From Hemerocallis citrina (taxonomy: Eukaryota; Streptophyta; Magnoliopsida; Asparagales; Asphodelaceae): a DNA stretch of 64,000 nucleotides. This document shows, in pieces, positions 35,421 through 47,223 of this stretch (positions are counted from its first letter, which is position 1; every line of letters begins with the position of its first letter). The DNA lies in the NCBI GenBank assembly GCA_017893485.1, contig CM030368.1:177874504-177938503 (forward strand). The letters run 5' to 3'. The notes beneath the pieces are model-generated. The model was given only the letters and a program-made list of their open reading frames with translations, was not told the DNA's origin and searched no databases. The position numbers and the translations under genes are program-made.

Positions 35421-38400
35421 GGTCCTTGGGTATTAGGAGGTCTAGCCCAAACTCCCAGGATTGCTGTAGGTACTGGTCAACAAAACCATCTGTTATTAGC
35501 ATTAATCATTTCATCTTTCCATTTTACTAATTCAACATAAAGCATCACGGCTTTTAATTAAACAATAGCCACATCCTTGACTTTAATCACAAGAATTAAT
35601 ACCACATTTTATTAACACGTACCAGCTGAACTTTTATCTTCATATCAATATACCAGGTTATGCACACACCCTGTTATTCCACACATAACTCATCATATCA
35701 TATTATTACATAATATTAATGCGCCAAGATAATTATTTTGTCATAACAATCCACATTAAGGGTACCATGATATTTACTACTTTCTTAAATCACATATAGA
35801 CATACGCCAAGTTATATCATTAATAAAAGAATTATAAGGTGTTATTCCGTATCGTAAGCATATCAAAATATACTTCACCACATAATAACATCATATGATT
35901 ACCCATTACTTGTCTTCGAACATCATTAGAATGTAAACATGCACCCACTTATTTAATTTCATCAATTATTGCATCACACATCATAATCATCTATATATAT
36001 ATTACAAATAAACACCACACGTGCGGGTTTCCCATCATAAGGGGCCAAAACCACTTATTTCCTCTAATTAAATCTTATAATATCTAATTATAGCATACTA
36101 GCTCATACATCATGTTTCATATAAGTAATATCACCTATAAGGGTTTATATGCCCTAAAACATGCACAAAGCGGGCACTATAATTACACGGATTTTCAAAA
36201 TATGATCACAATCACTAATTTTGTCTAATTACATCTTATAACATCCATCCATAGCATGCTAGCCCATACACCAGGCTCCGCATATACCCAATTGCCTATA
36301 TCGGCCTATATACCCCCAAAAACATGCACAAAACATGCCTGGGGTAAAAATATGCATAAACGATTTAATATATTTAATTTTTATATTTCAACACGTCACA
36401 TTAACCCATAATATAGGTTTTGTATACTTAAAATAATTAATTTCCTCAAATATCCCAAAAATTCAGTTTCGGACCCTTAAAAATCTGTATTTTTATTCAA
36501 AATCAGTTTTTAATATAACTTCTACGAAATTCATCACAAAGCCACGAAATTCGGCCACAATATAAAATATTTATAAATACAACATACTCACCTGACGGAT
36601 CGAGCAAACGATGTCCCACGTCCGTCCTGTAGCCAGTCGAAGTTCGACTTTTTCCACCTAAATAGGAAATTATAGGACCGATTAGCTTAAAACTCAAAAC
36701 TCAGCCTACGAACCTCCAAACTCGAATCCGTCTTCACCCACACGTTACAAATGACCTAAGTAGCCGAGCTACATCGATGGATTTCGAATTTGGGTCCCAA
36801 TACAAACATTCCCTTATTGATCGGAGGCTTTCTAATAAGAAAAATTCATATTTTCTAATTTCTTTAATCCTCTTTTTCCTAATCTCACATATTAGGATTA
36901 ATAATAATAATGAGACTCATATACACTTCCGAACCCATCAAATTCTCACTTAAATCTCGCTCGGGCATTTCATTGAACACCCGGCGTGCACTTTTCACCC
37001 ATAGCTTATCTCACTCAATTTTATTGAGCTTAAGCCTATAAAAATCATCCTAAATTTATATTAATCCTTTCATAATACTCTACACCCTCATATGCATTTT
37101 CTACAATTATTTGGATCGAGTTTTCTACCCGATTTCATAAACTCCATAATTCGAGTTTATGCCAAAATCACTACTCCCCATTTTATTCTAATGGCTCACT
37201 AAAATTTTTACCACCATACAGAGATAATTCTTATACATATATATCTATGTTTTACAAACCCAAGACCCTAATTTACTAACAACTTGTAATTTCTCTAACA
37301 ACCGACTAATTCCTCAAATCTTCTACTTCCAACACCTCTAAATCTCTCTACCATAATAATCCTACTCGATAAAACTAACCACACTTAATTTTATACGAAT
37401 AAATAAAATAGGGTATACCTTTTCGGAATCCTTTCGAAAATCTGATGCTACCACGTTGTAGAGAACCCTTCAATTAGCCATCCCATGGAATTAATTTGAA
37501 AATCATGAAGGATTTGAGTGGATTTGGGAGGGAGAGAGAAGGGGCCGAATGGGTTTCGGTATGAATCGTGAGAAGGGAACGGGAAGGGAGAAGAAAGAAG
37601 GAAAGAAAGAAAATGGGGAGGGTTTTTAAAAAATAATGTATATAATAATAATAAGAATAAGGTATATTTACCTATAAACCCTCCACATTAAAAATATTAC
37701 AATTAAACCCCTAACTCTTTTCTATAATAATACAAACAATACGAAACACATTAAAATTAGCTTATAATAATCTCCCATAACGATAAAATAAAATAAACTA
37801 TATTTCCTCATGCAAAATCTCAACTCTTAACTCTAGTATAATAATAAGACCAATCTACCACAAATATTCATACTAATATCAATATTTAATTAAAATACAT
37901 CAAAAATAATTTTTCACCACTCGAAATATATAAAAATAGTCATTTTCGGTATTTTACAAATTCGAGGTGTTACATTGTATATATGCACCGGATTCGGCAT
38001 AGAATCTAGTCCATATTTTCTAACGGATCTAAATTTTGATTTCTTAGTAACGAGAATCTCAGATTTGGTACAGTAGTGTCTTGCTGTCCAGAACTGGAAG
38101 TTTCGTTGTTTTGACTGTTATGAGTTGTTTTTGTCTTCCGTTTGTGTTCCTTATTTGTCTTAGACTTGTCCTTTGTTCTTGACATGTCTTTATCCCTGTT
38201 TGTGTTCATTCACATCTGTTTAATAATAATGAAAAATAATCAAGTCGGCATTTTTAAGGAAAAAGATCTAGTTGTGGACAATATAGAAATGCATATTCAG
38301 AAGAGAACTCGTTTTCCCCACTGTTACTGTGGTACACATTGTTTATCGCTGGATGCATAAAGGCATGATCCATGACACTGTTTGTTATTACTGTTACTGT

Positions 38401-39185
38401 TACTGTTTATCTGAATATACTGCCCTATAGGTTCCACTACGAAATCTTAAAACGAAACTGTTTGATGTAGCAACCATGTGGTATAATTTGGGACGCATAA
38501 AGTGCTACCTAAATAGTAATGAACATTAGACATAAGAATAACTATTTCACTGTCATTCCGATACTGTTACTGTCATCCTGTTACTATTATTATTGACTTT
38601 AATATTACTGTTACTGTTATACTCTTTACGGATTATCCTACCATTTCCTGTTATCCGTAGACTGTCATCCTTTGTTGCTTATCTCCATATCAGTACTTCT
38701 GTTTTGTTTTAGTTTTTCCCTTTCCTTTTCTTGCTTGTACTGCTTGCGACCCGGAACTTGTATCTAACGAGCATTTTGTTTTCCTGTCTTCCCATTTTCC
38801 TGTAATTGCTATATAAGCAGGTTTTGGTGATCGCTTGCCTACTGAAGTTGGTGAACAAAAGTTTTGAGCTGTGCATTAGAGAATTTGCTTAGGTGTCTTG
38901 TTTTGAACTATTTTATTTATGCTACTGTATTGAGACTCGTATTTGGGCTTGTAGTCCCAAAATTTTATTTTGTTTCAGAACTTGTATTTATTTGGGATAT
39001 TCATTATTGTTGCGAATAAATACTATTGAGTTATAATTGTTTATACATGCCTGATTGAGTATATTGTTATATTTAATGTTGTGATGAGTCAAGTAGATCT
39101 GTATAGTTTATGGATGGTGAAAAATACCCGTTGGGCTTAGTCACGTACCATATTCCGTATTTCTTTTGGAAAGCGGGGTGTGACA

Positions 39186-40462
39186 CATGAGGAGTTGGAA
39201 TTTCTCATCATCAGACCTCCATGAATGGAGTGGAGAATGGTCATGTGTTCTGAGTCTTGCGATTCAGAGGGCCTTTCTCGACGCTTATTAACCCCCCATG
39301 TAGGAGGGATTTCGGCATTGTTGTTTTGTTGGAAAAATTGAGAGAGATGACCCTGGCAAATCAGGTCTTCAATTTCTTCTTTAAGGGCTCGACAGTTATC
39401 AGTAGCGTGTCTATGGTACCTATGAAATGTGCACCACTTATTCCTGTCTCTTTTCTTGCTAGCTATGTACATCATGGGGGGAGGGCGGATTATTCCGTCA
39501 TTCTCAACTTCCACAATGTTGGCTGATACGCTTGCGTTTAGAAGAGTGAATTTATCGAAGCGTGTTGCTGGAGGTGGACGACGTTGAAATATCGTATTTC
39601 TAAAACTTCCTGTGTTCTTTCTCGCTTGCATTCTTTCGTTTGTTCCCGGAAGGTGAATCGTTCTTGTCTTGTGGATAAAGAGCTTCATCGACTCTGATAT
39701 AATTGTCACTTCTTTATAGGAGCTCATTGTAATCTTTAGGAGGCTTCTTCGCAAGGAAGGCTTTCAAATTTTTGTTAGTGACGTTGTGGCTGAATGCGGC
39801 AACCGCCACTAATGAATCTAAAGAGGAAATGGTCCTTTCTTTGGCTGTGAAGTGCTTGACAAAGTCTTTAAGCAGTTCTCTGTCCTTTTGCTTTAGTTCC
39901 AACAGAGAAGCACTTGTTTTTACAGCCTTGTGGCTAGTGACAAAGTGCGCTATGAAGAGCTCCTCAAGATGGTCAAAGGAGAATATTGACTCCAGAGTGA
40001 GGCGGGTGTACCATTCCCTTGCTGATCCTTTCAGAGTTGTGGGGAACGTTCGGCACATGAGCGTTTCGGTGGTGTTGTAAACCATCATGAGAGTTTTAAA
40101 ACTCTCAATATGGTCAGCCGGGTCAGATTCAACATCGTATGACTCGAATTGAGGAGCTTTGAAGTTCATAGGAATGGGTCAATCAATGATGGATTTGCTA
40201 AAAGGCGGTCGACTGGGGTGGTAAGCCCTGCTGGAGCGTTTCCCCTCATTCTTTTTTTGTTCCAAATGATCTTCTACATCTCAGATGCGGCGAAAGACTT
40301 GATCGTCCTTCCCCTTCGATCTGGTTGAGTCACTAGATTTTTCTTCTTTCGAAGGAGTAGAGTGGCAACTCCATGAGCATCGACCCTGATCATGAGTTCC
40401 TCGAATGGCTCGGAGGATGTCATGCTTGAAGTTTTCCAATTCAGCCCTAGTACTGGGGCCAC
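39186..40462 (-). pseudogene. E4 gag (Tat lineage), frameshifted and split
   Basis: The frame 40169-39714 carries a Retrotrans_gag-type capsid domain (SDPADHIESFKTLMMVYNTT, then AREWYTRL and FVKHFTAKE). A second frame, to 39186, carries PPPATRFDKFTLLNASVSAN and the Tat zinc-knuckle-like WCTFHRYHRHATDNC followed by LKEEIEDLICQGHLSQF. The two are not in the same phase, so at least one indel lies near 39715-39755. The reading breaks at 39185, where LTR T4 was inserted. Capsid would package the element RNA in virus-like particles. This copy cannot. Confidence 0.75.
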
Positions 40463-40991
40463 TTGTTATTTGTTTATATCAAGATGTTTTTGACTCTCAC
40501 TAGTTTGGCTTCTTTCTGCAGTGTGCCCCTTGTGAGAGAAGGAGTATCTTGATCTTGGCCTTCGGGGAGAGTTGCTTCTCCGGTTAACTTGACGTTCTAC
40601 GCGGGAAGCTTTAGTTTAAGTGCGCCTCTCATCCAGAGGGATCCGTAGATCTATTCCTTGTTACCTAGTGCTGATGATTTGGCAGAGATCTCTTGACCAC
40701 TGGGGATCTCAGGAGGCCATTGAGTCAGTGGAAGGATTATGGACTGAGATATGGTCGTGCAGAGGGTACTGTTCATGAAGACCTTGTCAGGAGCCCCCCA
40801 GTGTCTCCCTGTTTATAAGAGCTTGATTAGGCTATTTATTGGGTTAGATCCAGCTGTTGAGGAGGCTTTGGGTCCTCCACGGGAGGAGCTTGTTGATGAA
40901 GAGAGTTTGCTAGACAACTTGAGGCCGCTGCTCTCCCTCTTAATATAGGTGGCATGGCAGTATGTTTGATCTTTGATGTAGATCTGTGTAG
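40463..40991 (-). other. E4 leader between PBS and gag
   Basis: A decayed leader and 5' part of gag. I see no further domain. Confidence 0.5.
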
Positions 40992-41010
40992 TTTCCCACA
41001 AATGGTGCCA
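40992..41010 (-). other. E4 primer-binding site
   Basis: On the minus strand it reads TGGCACCATTTGTGGGAAA, the Tat-type PBS (usually TGGCGCCGTCTGTGGGAA) with a few changes, placed just after an LTR end and before gag. Confidence 0.65.
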
Positions 41011-41014
41011 AACT

Positions 41015-41431
41015 ATTTTTGTTTATTTTGGTGTCGGAGAGAACAAATAATGAGTTTATATTTGAAGGAAACTACTAAAGATCCAACCTTTGATCATAGC
41101 CGTAAAAAGTAGTAAGAGCTCTCGAGAGTAGATCTGGATCGTTGATTGAACACCGTGAAATGGATCCGACGGTTGTTGACATAGCCGATGGACCTGAAAG
41201 AAGCCTAAAACACTGGGGGTGGCCTTGGCGCCAGACCCTCCGACGCTCAAGTCAGAACTAGAAAAAGAAATTTTGAGAGAGAAAATGCATTTTTATTGAT
41301 TACCTTTTAACTGAGGATAGGGGAGGATATTTATAGGCCTGAGAAACAGTTTAGGAGATTGATATGGATCCGTTTGATTGATATGAATCCCTTATCTCAT
41401 GTTGATTGTCCTCCTGAAAAGATAAGGCCCT
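41015..41431 (-). mobile_element. E4 5' LTR, 3' part only
   Basis: The minus strand carries CTTGAGCGTCGGAGGGTCTGG and a TATAAATATCC box (plus-strand ATATTTATA near 41327), as in the other Tat LTRs, and ends just before the PBS. The 5' part is separated by E3, which was inserted at 41431/41432. Confidence 0.65.
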
Positions 41432-42008
41432 TGTTGCCACTGATTTCGGTGTGGGGGGCAATCAGATTAATTTGTGGGTTCGTGAGGAATCGAATGGGTC
41501 AAACCTGACCTCTTCCACTGTTGTTTGGATGGCTTCTCGTTGCTCCTGTTGACCTACACAAAGTTCGAAACACCAGGGTTGATCCCGGCAATGAACCCTC
41601 CTCGCTCTTGTCAGTACTCAGAAAAGAATATGAAAGAGCTTTAGATTAGCAAAGAGTGATCACCTTATAACGATAGGAGGTAGGGGATATTTATAGTCGT
41701 CGTGGGGATCTGTTTCGAGATAAGAACAAATCTCTACTCCCCGGTGTGGCTTGATAGAAGTGGTTAGAATCACCTCCTAGGGATAAGGACGAATCAAGAT
41801 TTCTCCATATCCTTCGGATCTGGCTCTTAACGGGTTGGGACCCATACCCAGTTGAATAGATCCGTTCATGGATTATTGGACCCTAGAAAAGAGACGCAGT
41901 TCCCATTTCGGACCTATTTGTAGGTGAGATTACCGTTTTGCCCCTGTGAACTTTAAGATTCGTGTCCAATTTGAACGGTTCGATTTAATCCCATTTTTAG
42001 CCATATCA
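41432..42008 (-). mobile_element. 3' LTR of E3 (Tat family), 577 bp
   Basis: On the minus strand it starts TGATATGGCT at 42008 and ends GGCAACA at 41432, preceded by the purine-rich GGAGTGGGGAGCTCG (42023-42009). A TATA-like TATAAATA is at 41695-41688. Confidence 0.85.
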
Positions 42009-42600
42009 CGAGCTCCCCACTCCTAAAGACTGTTAGCTACAACCTTTGGGGAGTAGTTTTGTTGTTTCAATGGCGTACATGATTTTATCGGAGTTCTTAA
42101 AGGGGGTTTGAATCTCGTTCGATGAGTAACGGTGTTTTTCTGAGTTGGTAACACGCCCAAGATTGTTCTTAGGCTCTTCTAGATTTTTGGCAATTTTTCC
42201 CGATTTTTAAACTACTTTTCGAATCATTTATTCAATTTTGCAAAGCAATAATTTATTTCTCAAGAGCACTAATTAATTATTCTAACTAATAATTATTTAC
42301 CTGAGGCTCAAAAATATTTCACCGAATTTATAATTATTTTTTATAATTTTTAATTTATTTTCCTGAATTTTTAATCTTTTTTTTTGCAATTTTTAAATAT
42401 ATAATTTGAATTAATAAATAAAAAACAGATTTAACCATGGTATTATCGACGGGGACGAATCTGGGATGTCCATCGCTCACTGGCGCAAATATCTGAATGA
42501 TCAGAGGGTGGATCTGTACTTTGGTGATGTGGCTGGATCAGGGGAGTTCATCAGGCTTAGGTGAGAACTTCTGAGTGATTGGACGGTTCCCTTGATGCGA
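42009..42600 (-). other. E3 3' untranslated region
   Basis: PPT next to the LTR, then unique A/T-rich sequence homologous in layout to 15481-15910. I see no gene. Confidence 0.6.
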
Positions 42601-44580
42601 AGGTATCTTTTCCCACGTATTGGGGTCGGTGGCAAGAATGCTCGGCACCTGTCGCCGACCTCCTTTAGCCACTTCGGTAGGTTGACATGTGTCTGGGTGG
42701 AGACTGAGGTCGAGGGGGTTCGGTGTATATTGCCGAAGTCGAGAGGGACCTCGAAAGGATGACACATGTCTGGGTGGAGGCCGAGGTCGAAGGGGTCCGG
42801 CGTATGTTGCCGAAGTCGAGAGGGACCTCGAGAGGATGACACGTGTCGAGTTGACCGTTGAATGTTCACTGTTGACTAGTGAGGGCATTTTCTCGTGTTT
42901 GGACGTCGGTGGCACAAATGCTCGGCACATGTTGCCGAAGTCCAGAGGAGATGTTTTCTCACATTTGGACGTCGGTGGCAAGAGTGCTCGGCACATGTCG
43001 CCGAGGTCCAAGAGAGATTTTTTCTCACATTTGGAAGTCGGTGGCAAGAGTGCTTGGCACACATTGTCGAGATCCAAGAGAGATTTTTTCTCACATTTGG
43101 ATGTCGGTGACAAGAGTGCTCGGCACACGTTGCCGAGGTCCAAGAGATATTTTTTCTCACATTTGGACGTTGGTGGCAAGAGTGCTCGGCACACGTTGCC
43201 GAGGTCCAAGAGAGATTTTTTCTCACTTTTGGACGGTGGTGGCAAGAGTTCTCAACACACGTTGCCGAGGTCGAAGAGAGATTTTTCTTAAATTTGGACG
43301 TCGGTGGCAAGAGTGCTCGGCACACGTTGTCGAGGTCCAAGAGAGATTTTTTTCTCACATTTGGACGTCGGTGGCAAGAGTGCCCGGCACAGGTTGCCGA
43401 GGTCCAAGAGAGATTTTTTTTTTCTCTCACATTTGGACGTTGGTGGCAAGAGTGCTGGGCACACGTTGCTGAGGTCCAAGATAGATTTTTTCTCACATTT
43501 GGACATCAGTGGCAAGAGTGCTTGGCACACGTTGCCGAGGTCCAAGATAGATTTTTTCTCACATTTGGACATCAGTGGCAAGAGTACTCGGCACACGTTG
43601 CCGAGGTCCAAAAGAGATTTTTTTCTCACATTTGGACGTCGGTGGCAAGAGTGCTCGGTACACGTTGCAGAGGTCCAAGAGAGATTTTTCTCACATTTGG
43701 ACATCGGTGGCAAGAGTGCTCGGTACACGTTGCCGGGGTCCAAGAAAGATTTTTCTCACATTTGGATGTCGGTGGCAAAAGTGCTCGGCACACGTTCCGC
43801 GGTCCAACAGAGATTTTTTCTCACATTTGGACATCAGTGGCAAGAGTGCTCACGTTGCCGAGGTCCAAGAAAGATTTTACTTTTCACATTTGGACGTCGG
43901 TGGCAAGAGTGCTCGGCACACGTTGCCGAGGTCCAAGAGAGATTTTTTTTCCTCACATTTGGACGTCGGTGGCAAGAGTGCTCGGCACACGCTGTCGAGG
44001 TCCAAGAGAGATTTTATCTCAAATTTGGACGTCGGTGGCAAGAGTGCTCGGCACACGTTGCCGAGGTCCAAGAGAGATTTTTTCTCACATTTGGACGTCG
44101 GTGTAAAGGGTGCTCGACACACGTTGCCGAGGTCCGAGAGAGATTTCTTTTCTCACATTTGGACACCGGTGGCAAGGCTGCTCAGTACACATTGCTGAAG
44201 TCTAAGAGATTGATTTTTCTCGCATTTGGACGTCGGTGGCAAGAGTGCTCGGCACACATTGCCGAGGTCCAAGAGAGATTTTTTCTCACATTTGGACGTC
44301 GGTGGCAAAAGTGCTCGGTACAGGTTGTCGAAGTCCAAGAGATTGATTTTTCTCGCATTTGGACGTCGGTGGCAAGAGTGCTCGGTACAGGTTGCTGAAG
44401 TCCAAGAGATTGGTTTTTCTCGCATTTGGACGTCGGTGGCAAGAGTGCTCGGCACAGGTTGCCGAAGTCCAAGAGATTGATTTTTCTCGCATTTGGATGT
44501 CGGTGGCAAGAGTGCTCGGCACAGGTTGCCGAAGTCGGTGAGACTGATTTTTCTCGCATTTGGACGTCGGTGGCAAGAGT
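42600..44580. repeat. 66-bp hairpin minisatellite of E3 (~25 units)
   Basis: Units read TTTGGACGTCGGTGGCAAGAG, GTGCTCGGCACACGTTGCCGAG, GTCCAAGAGAGATTTTTTCTC, with a period near 66 bp from about 42890. CTCGGCA-CACGT-TGCCGAG is a 7-bp stem. Two or three longer units (~76 bp, GGTGGAGGCCGAGGTCGAAG) precede it at 42690-42860. A few units resume at 45374-45420 beyond the TRIM. Long open frames here in several phases come from the repeat and are not genes. Confidence 0.95.
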
Positions 44581-45373
44581 TGTAATACCCCAGATCTTGA
44601 GCGAACAGTCGACTGTTAGGGTTAGCAGTCGACTGGTCTGTGTACAGTCGACTGGTGTGTGTAGCAGTCGACTGCTACACGGGATTTGTGAAAGGATTGA
44701 GGAATATAGTCCCATATCGGGAATTTGCGAAGATAAATTGAGTATAAATACTATTTGCCGAGGATCAAGAGTCACCAATTCGGTTAACCACCTTTTGAGA
44801 GGCAGCCTGTGGTGGGCAGTGGAACTACATAGTATTTATAATTTGTCTGAGCATTGGGCCGGGACATTACAGAATGGTATCAGAGCCGACTTTCGACACA
44901 CCGGGTGGGGGTGTATCTGCACGTCGAGGGTCTGAGGGGGGCCTATTCGTGGGGTACATATGTTTGCGTGTCGATGGTCTGCGGGCCTATTCACGGAGCA
45001 TGCCGGGTGCTAGAAAGGGCAGTCCTACACTAGATGTGTGCCCTGTGCTCAGCGAGGATGCTGATCCCTAAGGGGGGGTGTATGTAATACCCCAGATCTT
45101 GAGCGAACAGTCGACTGTTAGGGTTAGCAGTCGACTGGTCTGTGTACAGTCGACTGGTGTGTGTAGCAGTCGACTACTACATGGGATTTGTGAAAGGATT
45201 GAGGAATATATTCCCATATCGGGAATTTGCGAAGATAAATTGAGTATAAATACTATTTGTCGAGGATCAAGAGTCACCAATTCGGTTAACCACCTTTTGA
45301 GAGGCAGCCTGTGGTGGGCAGTGGAACTACATAGTATTTATAATTTGTCTGAGCATTGGGGCGGGGCGTTACA
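44581..45373 (+). mobile_element. Complete TRIM, 793 bp, TSD AGAGT
   Basis: The two LTRs are 44581-44871 and 45083-45373, 291 bp each with about seven differences, starting TGTAATACCCC. The second ends GGGGCGTTACA and the first GGGACATTACA. A PBS matching initiator Met tRNA (TGGTATCAGAGCC, 44875-44887) follows the first LTR, and a PPT (AAGGGGGGGTGTA, 45070-45082) precedes the second. AGAGT occurs at 44576-44580 and 45374-45378. TATAAATA is at 44753-44760. There is no ORF, so replication would need proteins from another element. Each LTR carries four CAGTCGACTG motifs. Confidence 0.95.
44875..44887 (+). other. TRIM primer-binding site (iMet tRNA)
   Basis: TGGTATCAGAGCC, four bases after the LTR end. 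Identical in type to the Tekay PBS at 53739. Confidence 0.9.
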
Positions 45374-45538
45374 AGAGTGCTCGACACAGATTGCCGAAGT
45401 CCAAGGGATTGGCACGTGGCATGCTGACCGTTTGACCATTGACCAGTCAAAGGCCTGTTGATTTTTTGTCATCTTGTGGTAAATGGGACGGGCTTTGGAA
45501 TTTTTGAAGCCCGTTAGTCTCGATTTGTGTGCCGCTTC

Positions 45539-45545
45539 TATAAAA
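45539..45545 (+). promoter_or_regulatory. TATA box upstream of E3 aORF
   Basis: TATAAAA about 160 nt before the ATGTCT at 45704, antisense to the retroelement, with a C/T-rich leader. It parallels E1 and E2. Confidence 0.5.
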
Positions 45546-46622
45546 CTTCACCCCTACTCCTCGCTTGTTCATTTCTCATGTTTTTACTCAGGCGACTAGT
45601 TTTCACTAGCGGGAGCTTCAAGCGAGAATTTACTGATTTTCGATGATCTTTCCGACCGTCACTGTCTTCAAGGTAACTCAATACTTAGCTTACTTTTTTT
45701 AAAATGTCTAGCTTTCCCCTGAGGCTAGAGATCTCCCCCTCCCCCCCTCTCTCGCTCATGAGCCGACCTCGAGACAAGTTCCTCCAGTCGACAAAGGCAA
45801 AGCCGTAGAAGGGCCCACTTCGGTCGTAGTGGAGACTGTAGTTGAGGACCTACAGAGGATGGGGGAGTTCGGTAGGATGCCCGGGGCTGACTGGACTTCA
45901 CAGGGTTCGGGAACTGCCAAAGGAGCACGCCGAATGTATCATGTACGGCATGGGGCGGAGCTTTGAAAAGAACGTCGCGAGGGAGACTTCGGAAGTTGAC
46001 GATACCATCTCTATACTCAATGAGGTTGACCTGGCATCAGTTCGGGTGTGCTTTCAAATCCCCGAGGAGTTCGAGCTGATGCTGCCTGGGCCTGGAGTGA
46101 GGGCCAATTCTCCGATGCCGGTGAATATGTGCTTCTAGCCGTCGACACTTTCATAGCCGAAGTACGACTGCCTCTCCACCCCTTTGTTGTCGAGGTGCTG
46201 CGGTGGTTCTGAATCAGCCCAGTTCAGCTCATGCCGAACGGGTGGAGGCTGATCAACGGGTTCATCCTCCACTGTCAGGCGGCAGAGATCGAGCTGGATC
46301 TGAGAGTGCTCCAGACCCTATACCGGCTTCATCAGCAACACAAGTCGGAGTTCAGGTTCTACCTGGCTCCGAGGCATGGCGCCAGGCTCGTCAGCTGCCT
46401 GGACTCGATAAAGTACTGGAGGGACAAGTACTTTCTAATCCGGAGTTGAGAGCCATGGAGCATTCCGACGACCTAGGTCGAACAGGTGTCGAAGAGAGTG
46501 AAGGAGAGTCTGGTGCTTTACCCCGACGAAGAAGACAAGGTTCGGACTCTTCTCAGCCGGTCGAAGTTCGTCTGGAGGGACCTGACCAAAGAGGTGCTCT
46601 TCTGGGGGGGGGCTCATCCCTA

Positions 46623-46690
46623 GTATGCGGTCTACATTTTTTTTTTGAGTTCGGTTTACTCACGCTTAATCATCCCTTCTTTTCGTGCAG
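46623..46690 (+). other. Intron 1 of E3 aORF
   Basis: The donor is CCTA|GTATGC and the acceptor TTCGTGCAG|AAAC, 68 nt, T-rich, phase 1 as in E1 and E2. Confidence 0.8.
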
Positions 46691-47146
46691 AAACTATTGA
46701 CTTCGATTCCATGCTGGCTCAACGCGGGGCTCTGAGCAGCAAGGTCCCGAGGAAGAGGAAGAGGGTCACCCTGAAGGTGTCCCTCACCGAGGCCGAAGAA
46801 GGTCACCACTACTGTAGAGCAGGTAGCGGTGTCGGCCACTGTCGTCCAGAGGCCACCGACTCCAACAGCAACTTCGGCCTCGGCAGAGGAGGGAACCTTC
46901 CCCTTAGCAGCCGCTTTGGGTATGGAGGCCGCACCTTTGACGGTCGAGGCCGAGGTGTTCCTGACCGAGGAACACAAAAAGATCTTCGTCCCGCATTGGC
47001 AGGTCCGGAAGCTCTACAGGTTCCTAGGTGACTCGACATCGAGTATGCAGGCGGTTCGGCATCTCGCGACGCTGAAGGACAGGGCCGCAATGGATGCCAG
47101 TGGGGTAGGAGACGACGCGCTTGAGATCGCTCGAGCTGCAGTATCG

Positions 47147-47223
47147 GTAAGCACTGTAGACTAGGTAGTTGTATACTTGTATTCTTTCTTAGTTCTCAAT
47201 GCAGCTTTGTTTTCCTTTCGCAG
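47147..47223 (+). other. Intron 2 of E3 aORF
   Basis: The donor is TCG|GTAAGC and the acceptor TTTCGCAG|ATA, 77 nt, phase 0, flanked by the same codons as in E1 and E2. Confidence 0.8.

Larger units (their letters stand above)
32957..37974 (-). mobile_element. 5.0-kb solo LTR, Tekay-type, TSD TTGTA
   Basis: On the minus strand it starts TGTAACACCTCGAA at 37974 and ends TTGGGGTGTTACA at 32957. TTGTA flanks both sides (32952-32956 and 37975-37979). It has no coding frame over 100 codons. A poly(T) run (32969-32998), a (TA)n run (33835-33899) and hairpin-bearing repeats (35100-35420) lie inside. The orientation is inferred from the TGTAACACCTCGAA start and the purine-rich leader at 37500-37620. 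Confidence 0.85.
25626..39185 (+). mobile_element. Tekay-type LTR T4 with two nested solo LTRs
   Basis: This block interrupts E4 between gag and protease. It starts TGTGACTC at 25626 and ends GGGGTGTGACA at 39185. After removal of the two nested LTRs about 3.2 kb remain, with TATATAA near 25908, a C-rich leader (25950-26300) and A/T-rich sequence sharing phrases with T3. I see no internal domain, so it is probably a solo LTR. A clean TSD is not visible (ACCAT left, CATGA right), so the left boundary is provisional. No gene is called in the C-rich part. Confidence 0.5.

Noticed and set aside
40199..40215. GGTCGACTGG in E4 gag as a further palindrome site
   Set aside because: Single, lies in coding sequence and lacks a partner 18-21 bp away.
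42538..44509. Long open frames of up to 364 codons on both strands in the E3 minisatellite
   Set aside because: They follow the 66-bp repeat, occur in several frames at once and have no start context or known domain.
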